64,000 bases of DNA from Ulva prolifera (taxonomy: Eukaryota; Chlorophyta; Ulvophyceae; Ulvales; Ulvaceae). Positions 35,792-50,864 of the stretch are shown here, piece after piece. The notes below the pieces were generated by a model. The model was not told the DNA's origin and did not search any database. It worked only from the letters and a program-made list of their open reading frames with translations. Numbering within the stretch: the stretch's first letter is position 1; each line of letters opens with the position of its first letter. The translations under genes were made by a program, and so were the position numbers. Where the stretch lies: contig CM041203.1 in assembly GCA_023078555.1 (NCBI GenBank), positions 2,247,481 to 2,311,480 of the forward strand. The letters run 5' to 3'.

Positions 35792-38700
35792 AATGCCAAA
35801 GAACAATCAGCCTCAAGGCTGTATTCAGACGGTGCTGCAAGCAGATTACGGGGATTCTGCGCAGCATGCATTGAATGAAAAACGGCCAGACAGACATGTT
35901 GCACAGGAGCTTTTAGCAAAGCACCAGGAACATAAGCAAGCACACCCTCACCTGAAGGTACATGCTCCATGTCATCGAAGCTGCAGCTTGTTTTCGTATA
36001 GTTCAGACTGATGTATGTAGTCAATGTTTTACTGTGAGCACAACAACCACATACACAGCTCCAGCCATTGTCCTGTGGTGAGGCAGGCACGCATCGACGT
36101 CGTCCGCCAACTTGGTGCTTTGACTTGATCGTACCAACAAGGTGTAGTACAGGACCGAACAGAGCGTCCTCAGATGTGGTGACTGCGTAATGCCCCCGCC
36201 CCCCGCGTGCTGCAACAGGTGACCACTGGGTCTGCGCACGTCTTCACTCATTCATGCATGCTTGCTCCTGGTGTTGAAATCTGATATGAGTGCTCGCGTT
36301 ACTCCCGCTCTTGTGCCCAGCTACACCTCCGCGGCCGCTTCCCTGACACATGTATAGAACTGCCGCATATGCATCGTCCCTGTCACATGTATGGTGCACA
36401 CTGGAGCTCCGCTAATCTTCCACAATGTATTCAAATAAAGTAAGCTGAACGTACGTCATATCCGACACTGTTCAGGGAAGTTTGGCGAAGTTTGCTGGCC
36501 AGGCATGCTTGCTGATGAGCAAGTTGCGGATGGCTTTGAGACAGGCCTAGCCATAACATACCTCCCATGTACAGGTGCCTGAGCTATACCGGCACAAGGG
36601 CTTTCGTCCACCATTCTGGGACTCCAAATTACACGGGCAACCGTTTGGACGATTCAATCGCGGGCCGACCACAGCGGCAGGAGCCATTCAACACCCAGTG
36701 GGACATCGGGATGCCAAATCCCAGAACGACGTCCCGCCATACAAGAAAGATCATCGCATAGGCTGCTTATTCAGCATAGAAGAGGTGTGAAATGAGCGGC
36801 TGTGTACTGGCCAGCAGATGCAAAAGTGAGTCTGCTCATTCGGGCGTGGGCAGTCAGATTAATCCTGAAGTTGCCATACCTACTTCACAATGACGAAGTT
36901 GGTGACAAGTCAATTAAAGTTTTCAAGTAGAAATGCACAATTCAAGCCGATCGTAACAACGGGGCACTGCAACCATAGCAACAACGCGCTGGCTATACAG
37001 TTTCAGAAGGGCTGCATGAGCGGACTCGATGTATGCATGCAGGCCATGAGATCATTAGTCAACAAGCGTTCCACTGTGCATCTTGTTGACAAGACGGTAC
37101 TGCTGAATGCATTTGCTGCTGTGCTCAAGAAGCGCGAGTGCTCTGTAAAAGACACAGTGAGGACAGAGCAGTTTCAAGAACTGTGGAGGCGACTGGGAGT
37201 GACCCTCGATCGCGAGCAAGCAGAAGCTTTCTTCAACAAGTATGGCCAGGTTCGTATATGTATGCATGTCTGTATACTCGTGTACACTGGATCTCACATG
37301 TCAACACTACAAGATTGGAAACATTTTTTGCCATGTCACCTCACGCATGCAAGGGCACATCTCGGCCATGTAGAGCTTGTGAGATCGTTTGAGGAGTGAG
37401 TGGCTGGCTGCACAAATTGGCATTTTCATTTGACAAATTCTGTGTGGATCTGTTTGTACATTCTGATTTCCATCCCTTGCTGCAGAATTCTCTGGGGCAC
37501 ATGCCCGTCTTGGTATTCATTAATGCTTTGCTTGCGGGCACAGCCCGTGCCGTTCTGAAGGGCAGTGAGAGCGTGATCCGGGGGCCGCTCCCTCAGCGGC
37601 CACAGAAAACCGCTGAGCTTGTCGCTGGGACCAAGGTCATGTATCCGCAATGTAAGCAAGGTGTATTTGCACCATCGTCATGGCATGCAGCAGCTGCAGA
37701 GCAATCTGCAAAGCTGCCTGACGAAAAACTTGGCCTGGAGTTTGTCCATGGATACGAGGGCCAGAGCACAACCTCGAACAACATGGCCTGCAACAGAAAT
37801 GGCCACCTAGTGTACCACGTTGCTGCACTTGGAATAGTCTATGACAGTGGTTCGCACACTCAGAGGTTTTTCCTAGGCCACGATGATGATGTGGTGTGCA
37901 TGGCAATGCACCCTGATGGCCTCAAGGTTGCATCAGGTCAGGTCTGTCTCACGAACTGATTGCTGCACAACTGATTGCTGCACAGTCGTGGTACAGGCCA
38001 AGCTTGGTTCGTCATCTTCGCTTCGGATATGGGTGAAGAAGCGCCCACATCGCGCATGGAACCCTTGTGCTTGCTTCACCATGTGGCTGTCCCTTGCATT
38101 TGCAACGCTGCCACCGCGAAACTGCACGAACGGAAGCTTTGACATGTGTCAACTCATTTCAGAACCTATGAGCCGTACGACGCATGTGCTATGTGTCATG
38201 CACTGACAACATGTCCAATGTGCCATCCCATGCTGCAGGTTGCAGCTCTACAAACACAGGACTCGAATGGCGAAACACGCAAAGCTGACCCATGTGTGCT
38301 TGTCTGGGACTCAGAGACACTTCAAGAGGAGCAACGGCTGTTGCATGGGCGAGGCTACCGAGGAGTGCAATGCACAGCATTCTCGCCAGCTGGGAGTACA
38401 CTGATCAGTGTGTGCACGGACAATGCGCACACGATGTTTGTATGGGACTGGAGGAAAGGGCAGTGCCTGCTAAGGCGCAAGACACGTGCTGGGGCGCCTC
38501 CGACTGTGTATGGCCTCGCGTGGTCTGCATTCCACGTGGACCAAGTTGCTACCTTTGGGCACAACCATCTGCACTTCTGGGCATTGCAGAGAAACACAGG
38601 AGAAGCCTCCATGAAGGTGCTGGCTCATCAGGACTTCAATGTGTTCTGCAGTCAGTCGCATGACCACCAGATGTTGTGGCCTTGCATGATGGGGTCCCAG

Positions 38701-41237
38701 TGCAGACAGGGGAAAAGCTTGCTGTCACGCTGGAAGCTGGACAGTGGTGCAAAGTGAGTCCACACTCAACGTACAGCGCATGCTGGCTGCCATCCGGTCA
38801 ACTCATCTCTGGTAGTGAGGATGGTGCGCTAGTGACATGGAAGAACCTGCGAGCCGTGGACAAGGTGAGAGCTCATGGCAAGGGGGTGAAGTGCCGCCGC
38901 CCGGACGGCACCCCTTCCTTCAATGGCATCAGGACGATTCTTCTGGTGAACGATAACAGGTCAGGCTCCAGCAGTGAGGGTGTTGCAAACGTGCTGCTTC
39001 ACCTCTGTGTCCGTCAGCCGATGATGTGCACAGGGAGCTGCTGACTGGTGGAGGCGATGGATATGTCAAGTTTTGGCAAATTAACGCGGCGGGCGGGGTG
39101 GGAGCATGCACTAGGAGCATTGCCTTAGTTCAGAAGGGGTTGGACGGCAGCGTACCTGCGCCGATGGTGCGTGCGGCTGCGGTTGCTGATGCGTCAGGCT
39201 CGCTGGTGGTTGGTACTGCAGCATGTGACATTTGGAAGGTGTACCCGGATGATACAGCACACGTGGTGCTGTTTGGGCACCATGGTCATGTTGTTGGCCT
39301 GGCAACAAACCCGAACCCGGACTATGCACATGTGTTTGCAACTTGCAGCAACTCCAGCAAGGTAGCGCTGTGGAGCATGGCAACGCATAAGGTGTGCAGT
39401 ATGCTGATGTATGCAGGCATACCGGACAAACTGCCCTTGTTCATGTGAAAATCGTGCATCTCTCGTCAACTGAATTTGTGCTCACAGAAACCTTCCACAG
39501 CAGATCGTCGATAGCTCCCGCCTGAGCTCCAGTGTTGAGGCCGCATGAATGCACAAGCCTGATGGCCTGCCCGTACAGACATCATGCAGCTTTAGCAGAC
39601 AACATGTGAACTGAACTTGTGCAGACAGTCAAGGTAGTTCAGGTGGCTGAGCGGCCACACTGCCTCGCGTTCACGAACAACGGCGAGCACCTAGCTGTGG
39701 GAATGCAGAATGGAGCGCTGCAGGTATGACCCTGACAGCCCGCGACATGCCTGGGCCACCCCTTCGCCTTGACGGGTTGCTGGCCTGCCATTCCTATCAA
39801 CATGGTAGGATATGAGCAGTCAATCATCATTCGAACTCTGCGTGCGTGACTGGATGTGCCGTGGCCATTCCTGAAGTGCGCGTGGCGTTATATAATGCGA
39901 ATCACATGATTCGCTTGGTGCCCGTCCTGGAGGCCTGTAGAGAGTCAAGAATGTGTTGGCCCATATCGATGAACCTTGCATTCGCCTGTACCTGTGACAC
40001 AAGCAATTCCTGGATCTGCACTTGAATTGTACCTGTGACCAACAAACAGCATGAATGCAAAGCCGCATCGGGGCGATTTTCAAACGTGGCATCCGAGCTT
40101 CAGTGCAGACAAGGGGCAAGCTGAAAACTTGCATGAATCCTATGAGGGATGGGCTTCATGTCAGTGAGGAAGCCTCCATCGAACGTTGCTGGTGTGTGTG
40201 CAGGTGCTTTCATTCCACCCAGAATTGTTGCAAGAGCATTGGAGTAGACCCTGTGCTGATGCTGTGACAGCGCTTGCATATGCACCCTGCGGCTCGTTTC
40301 TTGCTGCTGGAAGCCGCGATCAGTGAGCTTCTTCTCAAGCAGATTGCGTGTACATTCATAAGCTTTTGGCGTGTGACGCATTGCTCACAAGATGCTGCAC
40401 ATGTGTCTGCAAGATGCTGCTCATGTTTGCTTTGAGTGGTAAGGAGTCTGCCGCAACTGAGAACAGCAGGTGCACGCTCATGCTGAGTCGCGCACACACA
40501 GCAGTGTACCTGTGCAGGTCCATTTACGTCCTGGATGCTAAGCACGAATATTGCCGGACTCGGCGGTTGGCAGGCCACAGCTCCACCATCCGAAGCTTGG
40601 ACTGGTCCAACGATGGCAAGTTCATCTCGTCCATGGACCAAGCATATGAATCCCTTGTGTTCGACGTCACCAAAGGCAAAGTGTCAAAGGATACGCACCG
40701 TGACGAGCCATGGGTGACTTGGACCAATGTTTTAGGCTTTGCAGTGATGGGGATTTGGCCTGACTACTCTGATGGAACGGACATAAATGCTGCACATCGG
40801 TCTCCGTGTGGAAAATACGTTTTGACAAGTGATGATGCTGGAAAGGTGGATCGCCCATTTGCTATGCGCTATGTGTGATACTTGCAAGATTCTCACAGTT
40901 GATGTGTCGAGTGTGCAGCACGAAGTGTGCAGCACGAAGTGTTTTTGCACCTGCGGCAAGTACCTAATGCAAATGCATTTCATGCGGAGTTTATACTGAC
41001 ATGAGCCTGTATGCACAGGTTAACATGTTCTGCTATCCCTGCGTCGTGGACAAGGCCCCGCACTGGGCGCATTGTGGGCACTCCAGCCATGTCACATCTG
41101 TCAGGTGGAATGCCCACGGATCGCACGCCGTAAGCACCGGTGGCAAGGATCACGGTGTTTTTGTTTGGCAGAAGACGAAAAGACTAGAGAAGAAACGTGT
41201 ACAACCTGCCTGTGCTCCATGGGCTGTAGATTTGTAG
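35792..41237 (+). CDS. EF-hand and HELP/WD40 protein of the EML (echinoderm microtubule-associated protein-like) family
   Basis: EML proteins bind microtubules through a HELP motif and tandem beta-propellers. The first exon (ATG 35792) gives PQGCIQTVLQADYGDSAQHA, joined at GTACAT...TACAG to VPELYRHKGFRPPFWDSKLH. The next join, GAAGAG^GTGTGA to GCATGCAG^GCCATG, leads into a calmodulin-like region (LLNAFAAVLKKREC, ELWRRLGVTLDREQAEAFFN) that looks like degenerate EF-hands. The HELP motif LEFVHGYEGQSTTSNNMACN lies near 37735, followed by FFLGHDDDVVCMAMHPDGLK. WD repeats then run to 41237, for example VLVWDSETLQEEQRLLHGRG, VFDVTKGKVS and HVTSVRWNAHGSHAVSTGGK. EF-hand plus EML fusions occur in flagellated protists. 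There are a dozen or so introns, some with small tandem repeats. Confidence 0.85.
37955..37986. repeat. Tandem duplication in an EML intron
   Basis: The 15-base unit CTGATTGCTGCACAA occurs twice in a row, the second copy losing its last base match. A similar direct repeat of 14 bases, GTGCAGCACGAAGT, occurs twice near 40911-40938 in another intron of the same gene. Confidence 0.85.
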
Positions 41238-41768
41238 ATGCAATTGCCGACGTCACGCGGTGAGTTTATGTAACCCCAAACGCAAACGATTGTGATCATA
41301 CGTCAGGAACTAATGCCTGTGAACTGATTTCCTGGAAAACGGTTTGGCCCACCGTTGCACGTGCAGCTCAACTGGCGGTAACCCATGTGTAAAGCTCGGC
41401 ATAAGTACACTTCGGCCAGCAATCCAAAATGATCCGGCCAGCATCGCCCTGGGTAGGCCCGCATTGAAGGGGCGCATGCATTGCGCGCAACGGGTGCATC
41501 GTCATGGTCAAGAGGACTTGGCCTCGACTGGTTAGCAACAACATCGCGATAGCCTGCTTCCATCAGGTCCACTAGCACTAATAGCTATAGTATATCATGG
41601 TCCGCTGGAATCGAGGGATTCCTGATCTTTCCTGATCTGCTTGTAGACCAGTTGTTATTGTACCTCACCTGAGATGCGAAGCATGGTGTAAGAGCAAGTC
41701 GCTCGTTTTCGTTACCACGGCAAGGTGCACACGATAGCATGTTCCAGTAACACCGCTGTCTTCGAGTC

Positions 41769-43425
41769 ATGGGTGGAGGTTGGTCGATTCCGTTCTGGAA
41801 CGGAGACACCAAAGCCGGGTCAGGACTGGCACAATCGCCTGACAGTTATGTGCTGGTCCCACCTCTGATCAGTTATGATCGGAGCGAACCAGATCGATAC
41901 TCACAGTCAAGCTTTGACTGGCTCTATCAAAAACGCGAAATCGCGATGCTCCTAGCAGATGGTGTGACACCTGGTGTGAAGTTCAACGCAAAGCTGATAC
42001 CTACGGATGAGCACTTGTCCACCACCGCGGTGTTGGCATTCCCGAACGTCACATGGAGAGGGTTGTGGGATAGATCCGCTGGTGGTTCCCCGGCAGCATG
42101 GGCGCCCGCTGCAGCTGTACGGATCCGCGCGCAGATGGACGAGTTGAATCCGCATACGTTTGCAAGCCTGTACTATAACCAGCTGAAGGTAAATGTTCCA
42201 CCATAGTCTTCTTGGTTTCATGTGGAAGTTTGATGTGGGCGATCGAGCGTTGTCACCCACTCAAATTCTGTGGTGTGCTGTTGGATCACTAGGCACTGCA
42301 AGTCCCACCTCTGTTGCGGGTGTATCAAGATCTTCAGTTGAGGTGTGTTTCGGTACAGGAACAGCCAGGACCTTGGCTCTCTTTGTGCCGTGCTCAACCA
42401 GGGCCTGGTGTGGGCGGTTACTTGCACTGTCCTTTGCAAGACCATGCGAAGACTGCCATCATCGGCATCCGATACGGCTCTCAAGACATCTCAGTTGGCA
42501 TTGAGGGTGATGCCATCGACAAATCCTTCGACGCAATATGGCTGGTCAAACGATTGCCGTTGCAGTCGGGCAGCAAACGACTCCTGTTTGGAGTCCAGGC
42601 CAGCCCCACACCCATAGTGCAGTCGTTGCACGCAGCAATTAATCCACCTGCTTCAGCAAGCAGCAACGGATATAATGATATTACTTTGGAAAATTTGGCA
42701 GCCAAATCGAACCTACGTATGTTTTGCGAGTATCAGGCTGGCACACCGGATTCATCCCTTTCCGTTTCTGTTGGTGTAGAGGGCGCATCGATCCTACAGA
42801 TGTCAGTTTTCCAGCACTTGGCTCGTGTGCGTCGAATATATAACCTTCTTGAGGATGATGATGTTGTGGCCATCACTAATTACCTGGATCTGGGGCTGAG
42901 GATGCGTGCCCCATTGGACTCTGGAAAAGAGAATGTATCTTTTGAAGCCGGGGCAGCTTGGCAGGTACGCGAACACGTAGCTGAGTGTTTGCAAAGATCT
43001 TTTGCCATGTATTGTTTTAGATCCACCATGACCTTTTTGGCATGATTCAGGTCAACAGCAATCTGATGGTCAAGGCCTTAGCAAACATGCAGCGCATAGC
43101 GGCAGCAGTTGTGCTGAAGTCATGGTGGAATCCACGATTCGAAGCTTCTCTCATGGGTGGGTGGGAGTTCTCATCTCAGACGCCTTGTATCGGAGCAACA
43201 CTCAGCATGGACAATGATGGGGCCTTGCAGTATGAACGCGGGCGCCACACGATGCACACTGGCAGCCTGGTACGCCAAAAGCATATCGCATCTCAGTCCG
43301 AAAAGATGGTGGCCAAGGGGGACAAAATGCATGTGCCAGGCGGAGAGCAGGAGAATGCTGCTCAAGATGCACGCCTTCTTGTGCCACCCACACCAACTCT
43401 CAAACAGTCAAGCAAAGTACTGTGA
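41769..43425 (+). CDS. Hypothetical protein, possible beta-barrel
   Basis: Three or more exons: 41769-42187, about 42410-42960, then about 43050-43425. The start MGGGWSIPFWNG has a glycine at position 2 that could be myristoylated. The protein reads as alternating strands with aromatic ends and many Gly, for example GVKFNAKLIPTDEHLSTTAV, TAIIGIRYGSQDISVGIEGD, SSLSVSVGVEGASILQMSVF and SLMGGWEFSSQTPCIGATLS. That pattern suits an outer-membrane porin-like barrel such as VDAC, Tom40 or plastid OEP proteins, but I cannot match a family motif. The tail (from about 43260) is Lys/Gln-rich. Product and location are inference only. Confidence 0.6.
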
Positions 43426-43588
43426 TTTCTGAAGGAGGATGACAGACTAGGCATGATTAGATCTACTCTGTGGTGACGCTCAGACGGGGCGATTTGTAAC
43501 ACCAACCCCGCACCATGGTGTCCTCGTGTATGTATTTAGGGGACTGCATGCTTTAAAAGTGTTGCATCCATTGTAATTGATGGCCAAG

Positions 43589-44470
43589 CTAGATGCCATC
43601 AGGGAACATCACTTTCAGACCCACAACATACAATCCCGCTCCCAAGCCAACCAACGCCAGAAGCAGCAATGCTACTCGCTTCAGGATCCCAAGCAGCGTT
43701 TTGTCCATGCCAGCACCCCTCATATCTGTGCCAACGATGTTGCTGATATCCTCTTGAGACATTGCTGTGCGAACCCCTGCTGGTGTAAGCTGCATGCCCT
43801 TCACTGGGTTGTACTCTGCTCTCTCTTTGGTAATTTTACCCACTGTCTTGGCAAATCGCTTCAATGCAATGACAACTTGCTGCGATGCCTTCAGTTTCAA
43901 CATCCCGGGATCCGGATTTTGTAATGCTTGTTCAAAGTCCAAGCCTAGGCCGATAGCGTCACGTAACGGAACCTGCGACAGAGCAACGTCATCAGTGTTA
44001 AAGCAGCTGACACAATGATCAGTTGAGGCAATTGAGACTGCGCCGATGTGTATACAGTGATCGCAAGAGGGACGTGACCATGGTTCATACTCAGCATCCT
44101 GTGCTGTAACTGCCTGGTGAAGGACACCTATGGAGTGTGTACAACTGTTGCGCGGGGGAAAGATGCCTACCTGTGCGAGCTCTAGATCCCCAAATGATGC
44201 ATGAAGACAGCAGGAGTTGAATAACAGTGTTTTCCTGGCAGTGACGTCCAAAGAGTTGTCTTTTAAAGCCTTTTCATATTCACGTAGAGCCCCCATACGA
44301 TCGCTGTACTCCAACTTCGCATCAGCTGCTTTCATATACTCTTGGTACGAAGGATTGCATTGCAGCCTAATCAAGCTTCGCGCTTGTGATCTACAGCCCA
44401 GTTGCGTGTGCCGCGCACATCTGCGCGCGCCGTTCGTACTGCTTAAAGCTAACCTACCCGCGACAGTCAT
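43589..44470 (-). CDS. TPR-like plastid membrane protein (LPA1/REP27-like, tentative)
   Basis: A continuous frame of 293 codons, but the middle (about 43970-44170) is probably an intron because the protein reads smoothly from SFGDLELAQ to VPLRDAIGLGLDFEQALQNP. The N-terminus (MTVAGRLALSSTNGARRCAR) is Ser/Arg/Ala-rich with no acid residues, typical of a plastid transit peptide. A TPR-like pair follows (YMKAADAKLEYSDRMGALRE, YEKALKDNSLDVTARK). The C-terminal part has NPDPGMLKLKASQQVVIALK and a transmembrane helix ending the protein (VALLLLALVGLGAGLYVVG). TPR plus C-terminal membrane segment resembles LPA1 of plants and REP27 of Chlamydomonas, which help photosystem II assembly. The match is from memory and weak. 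Confidence 0.6.
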   Translation of the reverse strand: MTVAGRLALSSTNGARRCARHTQLGCRSQARSLIRLQCNPSYQEYMKAADAKLEYSDRMGALREYEKALKDNSLDVTARKTLLFNSCCLHASFGDLELAQVGIFPPRNSCTHSIGVLHQAVTAQDAEYEPWSRPSCDHCIHIGAVSIASTDHCVSCFNTDDVALSQVPLRDAIGLGLDFEQALQNPDPGMLKLKASQQVVIALKRFAKTVGKITKERAEYNPVKGMQLTPAGVRTAMSQEDISNIVGTDMRGAGMDKTLLGILKRVALLLLALVGLGAGLYVVGLKVMFPDGI

Positions 44471-44883
44471 CTTGAAGCCGCAGTGCCTATTGCTATGTCA
44501 CGCCACACGCTTTGCACCTTGCCTCCGGAATTGGGGAGATCGTGACGACGGTAAGACGTTCTGTAATGACTAGACGTCAATAGATGGCGTGTAAATTTGA
44601 TCTGATGTTCCAATCGACCCTGATTGCTCTATCGGCGTGCGTGCTGATGCTAATGCTTCACGAGCGCTTCCATTCGTGCAACTGTTTGAGCGCATGGCGT
44701 CAAGTACGATCGGCGACGTTTTGATTTATACCGACAAAGCAAGCCACTTCCACGCATGATTAACCTCCCACACTGGCACACGCCTGTCCATTGAATACCT
44801 GTTACTGCTGCCTGCAAATTGGTGGGGAAATCGTATTGGCGTGTTTCAGTGGCATTTTTAGCGTCACGCAGGCTGGAGCATTC

Positions 44884-45773
44884 ATGAATGCGACACTTAG
44901 ATTTCTGAAGCAAAGCGTATTGCAGTTCGAAGCGCTGTCATGGCACACTGCAGCCTGTCCTCAACATAGCGTCGGAGCTCCGCTGGGAGCCTGGGTCCAG
45001 AAGAGAGGGTCCAAGTCTTCCAGGCGCAGGCAAGATGTGATCATGCTGCAGGTGGGACACGTTCTACGACATGCATTCATGCTAGAGCAGGTGGCTTCAT
45101 TCAATGTCCGCTACGACGCCCATAACGGTGTGCTGGCGTGCACAGGACATGCCGCAGATGGGCCTGCTCAAGCACCAGATAGCCAAAGTCGCGCCAGGGA
45201 CGGCCCGAAATCATCTGGTGCCATCAGGGGCGGCTGTATATGCTCATTACCTAAATCGGGAACGATATGCACCGGAAATTGAGGCTGCTGCTGCCAAGAA
45301 CACAGACGAAGCAGAGGACGTCTTGGCTGTGAAAGCGCAGGTTCGGAAAATGCGGATCTTGAAGCGACTGGGCAATCTCAAAGTGGTATGTCACGTTTCA
45401 ACTGTTTGCAACTTGTGAGAAGCACAGCATCAATGCTCCTGCCTGATGCTCTGTGGCACCAGTGAATGCTGCACCTGATAGCTTTGGCTGGACAAACTAG
45501 ACATCATTGCAGGCGGCAGATGTGAAGAGTGACAACAATGTCTTCCTCCAAACTTTTGGTGTGTCAGAGATATCAAAGCGAATCCTGCAGATGACGAGCA
45601 TCGTGGTTCCGGATGAGCTGTTTATGCTTGCGCAGCCATATACCCAGCCCGGGACGTACATGCTACCTCTAGCACTCCTTCACGATGATGGATCGCAGCT
45701 CAGCATTGCAGTTGAGTTAACGCCCCGACAGGCCACAAACGCTGAGCTTGCAGCTCTGCAAGCTGCGACATGA
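44884..45773 (+). CDS. Organellar ribosomal protein bL9, probably mitochondrial
   Basis: bL9 is a two-domain protein of the bacterial-type large ribosomal subunit. The ATG at 44884 opens a basic leader. RRRQDVIMLQ joins in phase, across an intron ending GCACAG, to DMPQMGLLKHQIAKVAPGTA, then RNHLVPSGAAVYAHYLNRER. This matches the bL9 N-domain (VILLEDVxxLGKKGDxVxVKxGYARNxLxPxGxAVxA) with the leucine-rich strand and ARN-LVP motif. The rest has the linker helix (VRKMRILKRLGNLKV) and a C-terminal domain (FGVSEISKRILQ, YMLPLALLHDDGSQLSIAVE). Divergence from the plastid consensus, especially HQIAKVAPGTARN in place of VKxGYARN, suggests the mitochondrial form. The exon starting near 45515 completes it to a stop at 45771-45773. 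Confidence 0.75.
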
Positions 45774-46230
45774 ATGCAGAGACAGGCCTGCTGCACAACA
45801 CAGTCACACAAGTTCGGCACATGCACTTCGTTTTCCCTATTCGTCTCCACGCACCGAGAAATGGATGTCGAGAATACTTGTCGGCACGTTCGGAAACAGC
45901 ATGATTGGCGTCCAGGCCATGTTTCCACCTCTAGTCATCAATATGTTACAATGCCTATCCTATGCTCACTTGTTCTACACATATCCGATGCCGGGGAATA
46001 ATCTACAAGCTTGGTCAAGAAACGTCTGATTCAAACGAAACAACATGATGCCTCTTGCATTCCGCAAGCCCGTGCCACTGTGGCCAAGTTTGCCACATCA
46101 CGGAGGTGAAATCAATCATCCTATTGATCATAATAGCTGTTCATTAATCAGCGTCCAACAGCATGGCGTTATCTGTGCCACAGAACTGTAGTCTGGCTTG
46201 TTATGCAGCGTGCATGTACACAGATGTACA
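45774..46230. other. Convergent spacer
   Basis: About 450 bases between the bL9 and cysteine-repeat genes. Nothing coding, no RNA and no repeat is supported; it probably holds both 3' UTRs. Confidence 0.4.
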
Positions 46231-46833
46231 TCATGCTGTGCACTGAAAGATGGAAGGAGGCAGCTTGGCTGCTTGGTTGCGAGTGAAGCACGCGCTTCCA
46301 ACTGCTGCGCTGCGGCACCATGTGCAAGATTTGTCATGGTCACAGGCGCGCTCGTTCATGTAGATGCATCCCGCACTGGGAGGCTGCACAGGGGGATCAG
46401 GAGGATCCGGACCACAATCGTAACCGTCTGCAGGGACAGAGCAGCATTACACCTTATGCATTGCGTGTTGTATATTTGACAGAATCGTGGCGATCGCCCT
46501 GCCTACAGTATGTGATCAGGCAATACATGTACGTGCCGACCATCAGTACTGAAAGTTGCATCGTGACTACCGCAAATGTTGTGACATCAATGGGAACTTA
46601 CCAGCTATTGCACGTTTCACGCCCTTCTTGGTCACACATGTGTGCTTGTCTGACGCGTCGCTGGGTGCGTCTCGTTTGGTGCAGTAAGTGCAAAAATGAC
46701 CCAGAAGCGTGGAGCAGAAAAAACTCTCACTATTGAAGGATGCACAAAGATCGAAGCTCAAACCGTCTGGTTGTTGTCTAGCATTGGCCCCACCGGATAG
46801 GAACAGCAACGCGATCGTAAGCACCGACAGCAT
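46231..46833 (-). CDS. Secreted protein with two cysteine-rich repeats
   Basis: Two exons: 46833-46602 and 46427-46231, joined GCT G^GTAAGT to CCCTGCAG^AC with phase kept; about 142 residues. The start MLSVLTIALLFLSGGANA is a clear cleavable signal peptide. The mature part is two related units. Unit 1: C-ASFNSESFF-C-STLLGHF-C-TY-C, then C-VT. Unit 2: C-IYMNERA-C-DHDKS-C-TW-C, then C-FT, each followed by a segment rich in Lys or Ala, Leu and Pro and a final Cys. A Pro/Asp linker (DCGPDPPDPPVQPPSAGC) joins them. The CTxC core suggests two small disulphide domains. Similar CxxxC..CTWC...C units occur, as I recall, in oomycete and algal secreted proteins; I cannot name a family. The ATG at 46833 was chosen because it starts the signal peptide. 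Confidence 0.7.
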
Positions 46834-47229
46834 CTTGTCGGTACGCTTGCGAGTTTCAAGGCTATTAACGTCGAATACGATCAGTGTGTGCATACCGCGG
46901 TGAACAACCATAGCTGTGTTCTCTGCAGATGTAGAGCTGGGTGCATGATCATTTTGCGGCAACGTGTATGGCGTCTGTGTTGTGCCGCAACGCATGCGAA
47001 TGTGACTAGGTGCGCCGGCCCTCGAATGGGCGCTGCCGTGTGGCCCTTCAAAAGGCCTTGCTACAGATGGGTGCAAAGACGAGGAACACGTGCATGAGCG
47101 TAGACGGATTTGTATCGGACTTTGCCGGGTCGCTGCTGGCTTATGAGCTTGATGCGTGTGTACCAGTGGGTCGTCCTGTCGGAGACCGCATGTCAAGCTT
47201 CAGCTCTTGCCATACACCCTTGCTTGTGA

Positions 47230-50102
<2,873 letters not shown>

Positions 50103-50106
<4 letters not shown>

Positions 50107-50691
50107 GTGGCCCTGGCTCACAAAATCACAACGGGGACGGTGCATCTAGGAGCACCGAAAGTATGTATTTACCTATGTTATTTGAGGCCCGACATGTGTC
50201 GTCTTGGAGTTGTTTTGCACGCTTGTGCTGCAGGGTGGTGCTCGATATTTTAACGTACATGCTCACCTGCTCCTCTGGAACAAAGCTGAAATCGATCCGG
50301 CAGACGGTGCGAAAAATGCGGCTGGATTTGTTTTTGTGCACATGGACCGCCTTGCTGGCTCCCCAGCTGCACACGGGTCCAGCTTCAACGCAGGGCAGTG
50401 GTGATTGGCATGCAACAGCCTCACAACAGATCACAGGAAAGCAGGTCCCGTATATCTCATTGCAGTCTGGATGTTGGCTGTGACAAAAGTGTGAGCACTT
50501 TTGCGGACCTCGGAAGAGGAGTCTGGACTGTCGTGCACACGGTGGCTTCTGGTGCTGGTGGAGACATGCATTGGCACGTTGGTCTCGCGCCCCGCAGGCG
50601 ATCTGGTGCAGTTGCATGCTGCGCAGATAGCAAATTGGTGAGGCGGAGTTCTCTGCCAGCACTACAGAATACAACGAAATATGAGCTGTAA
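50103..50691 (+). CDS. Small unidentified gene overlapping the CDKL5 stop codon
   Basis: An ATG at 50103 overlaps the kinase stop (ATGA). Two later plus-strand exons join in phase: GGARYFNVHAHLLLWNKAEI...AAHGSSFNAGQ ends at donor TG^GTGATT (about 50400) and continues after acceptor TTGCAG near 50463 as CLDVGCDKSVSTFADLGRGV, then DMHWHVGLAPRRRSG, to a stop at 50689-50691. The join of the ATG exon to the first of these is out of phase in every splice I tried, so the true start is unknown and the overlap may not be used. Phe/His/Trp-rich; family not recognised. The minus strand is also open here (50126-50674), but its composition is poorer. Confidence 0.45.
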
Positions 50692-50864
50692 CGGGCGTCG
50701 CCTCTTATCGGTACAGCACTGCTGGTGTTGCCCACGAGTTACATCCGAACGGCACGGGTGGTCATCAAGTGGCCAGATTTGACCGTTGCGTGCAATACGC
50801 GCGTGACAGTACACTTGTGATCTAGGTTTTCATAAACGGGTTCATGCGATCTATATGACCCATC

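Noticed and set aside
50126-50674. 182-codon minus-strand frame
   Set aside because: The opposite strand has two exons that splice in phase; this frame has no motif and is rich in Cys, Ser and His as shadows often are.
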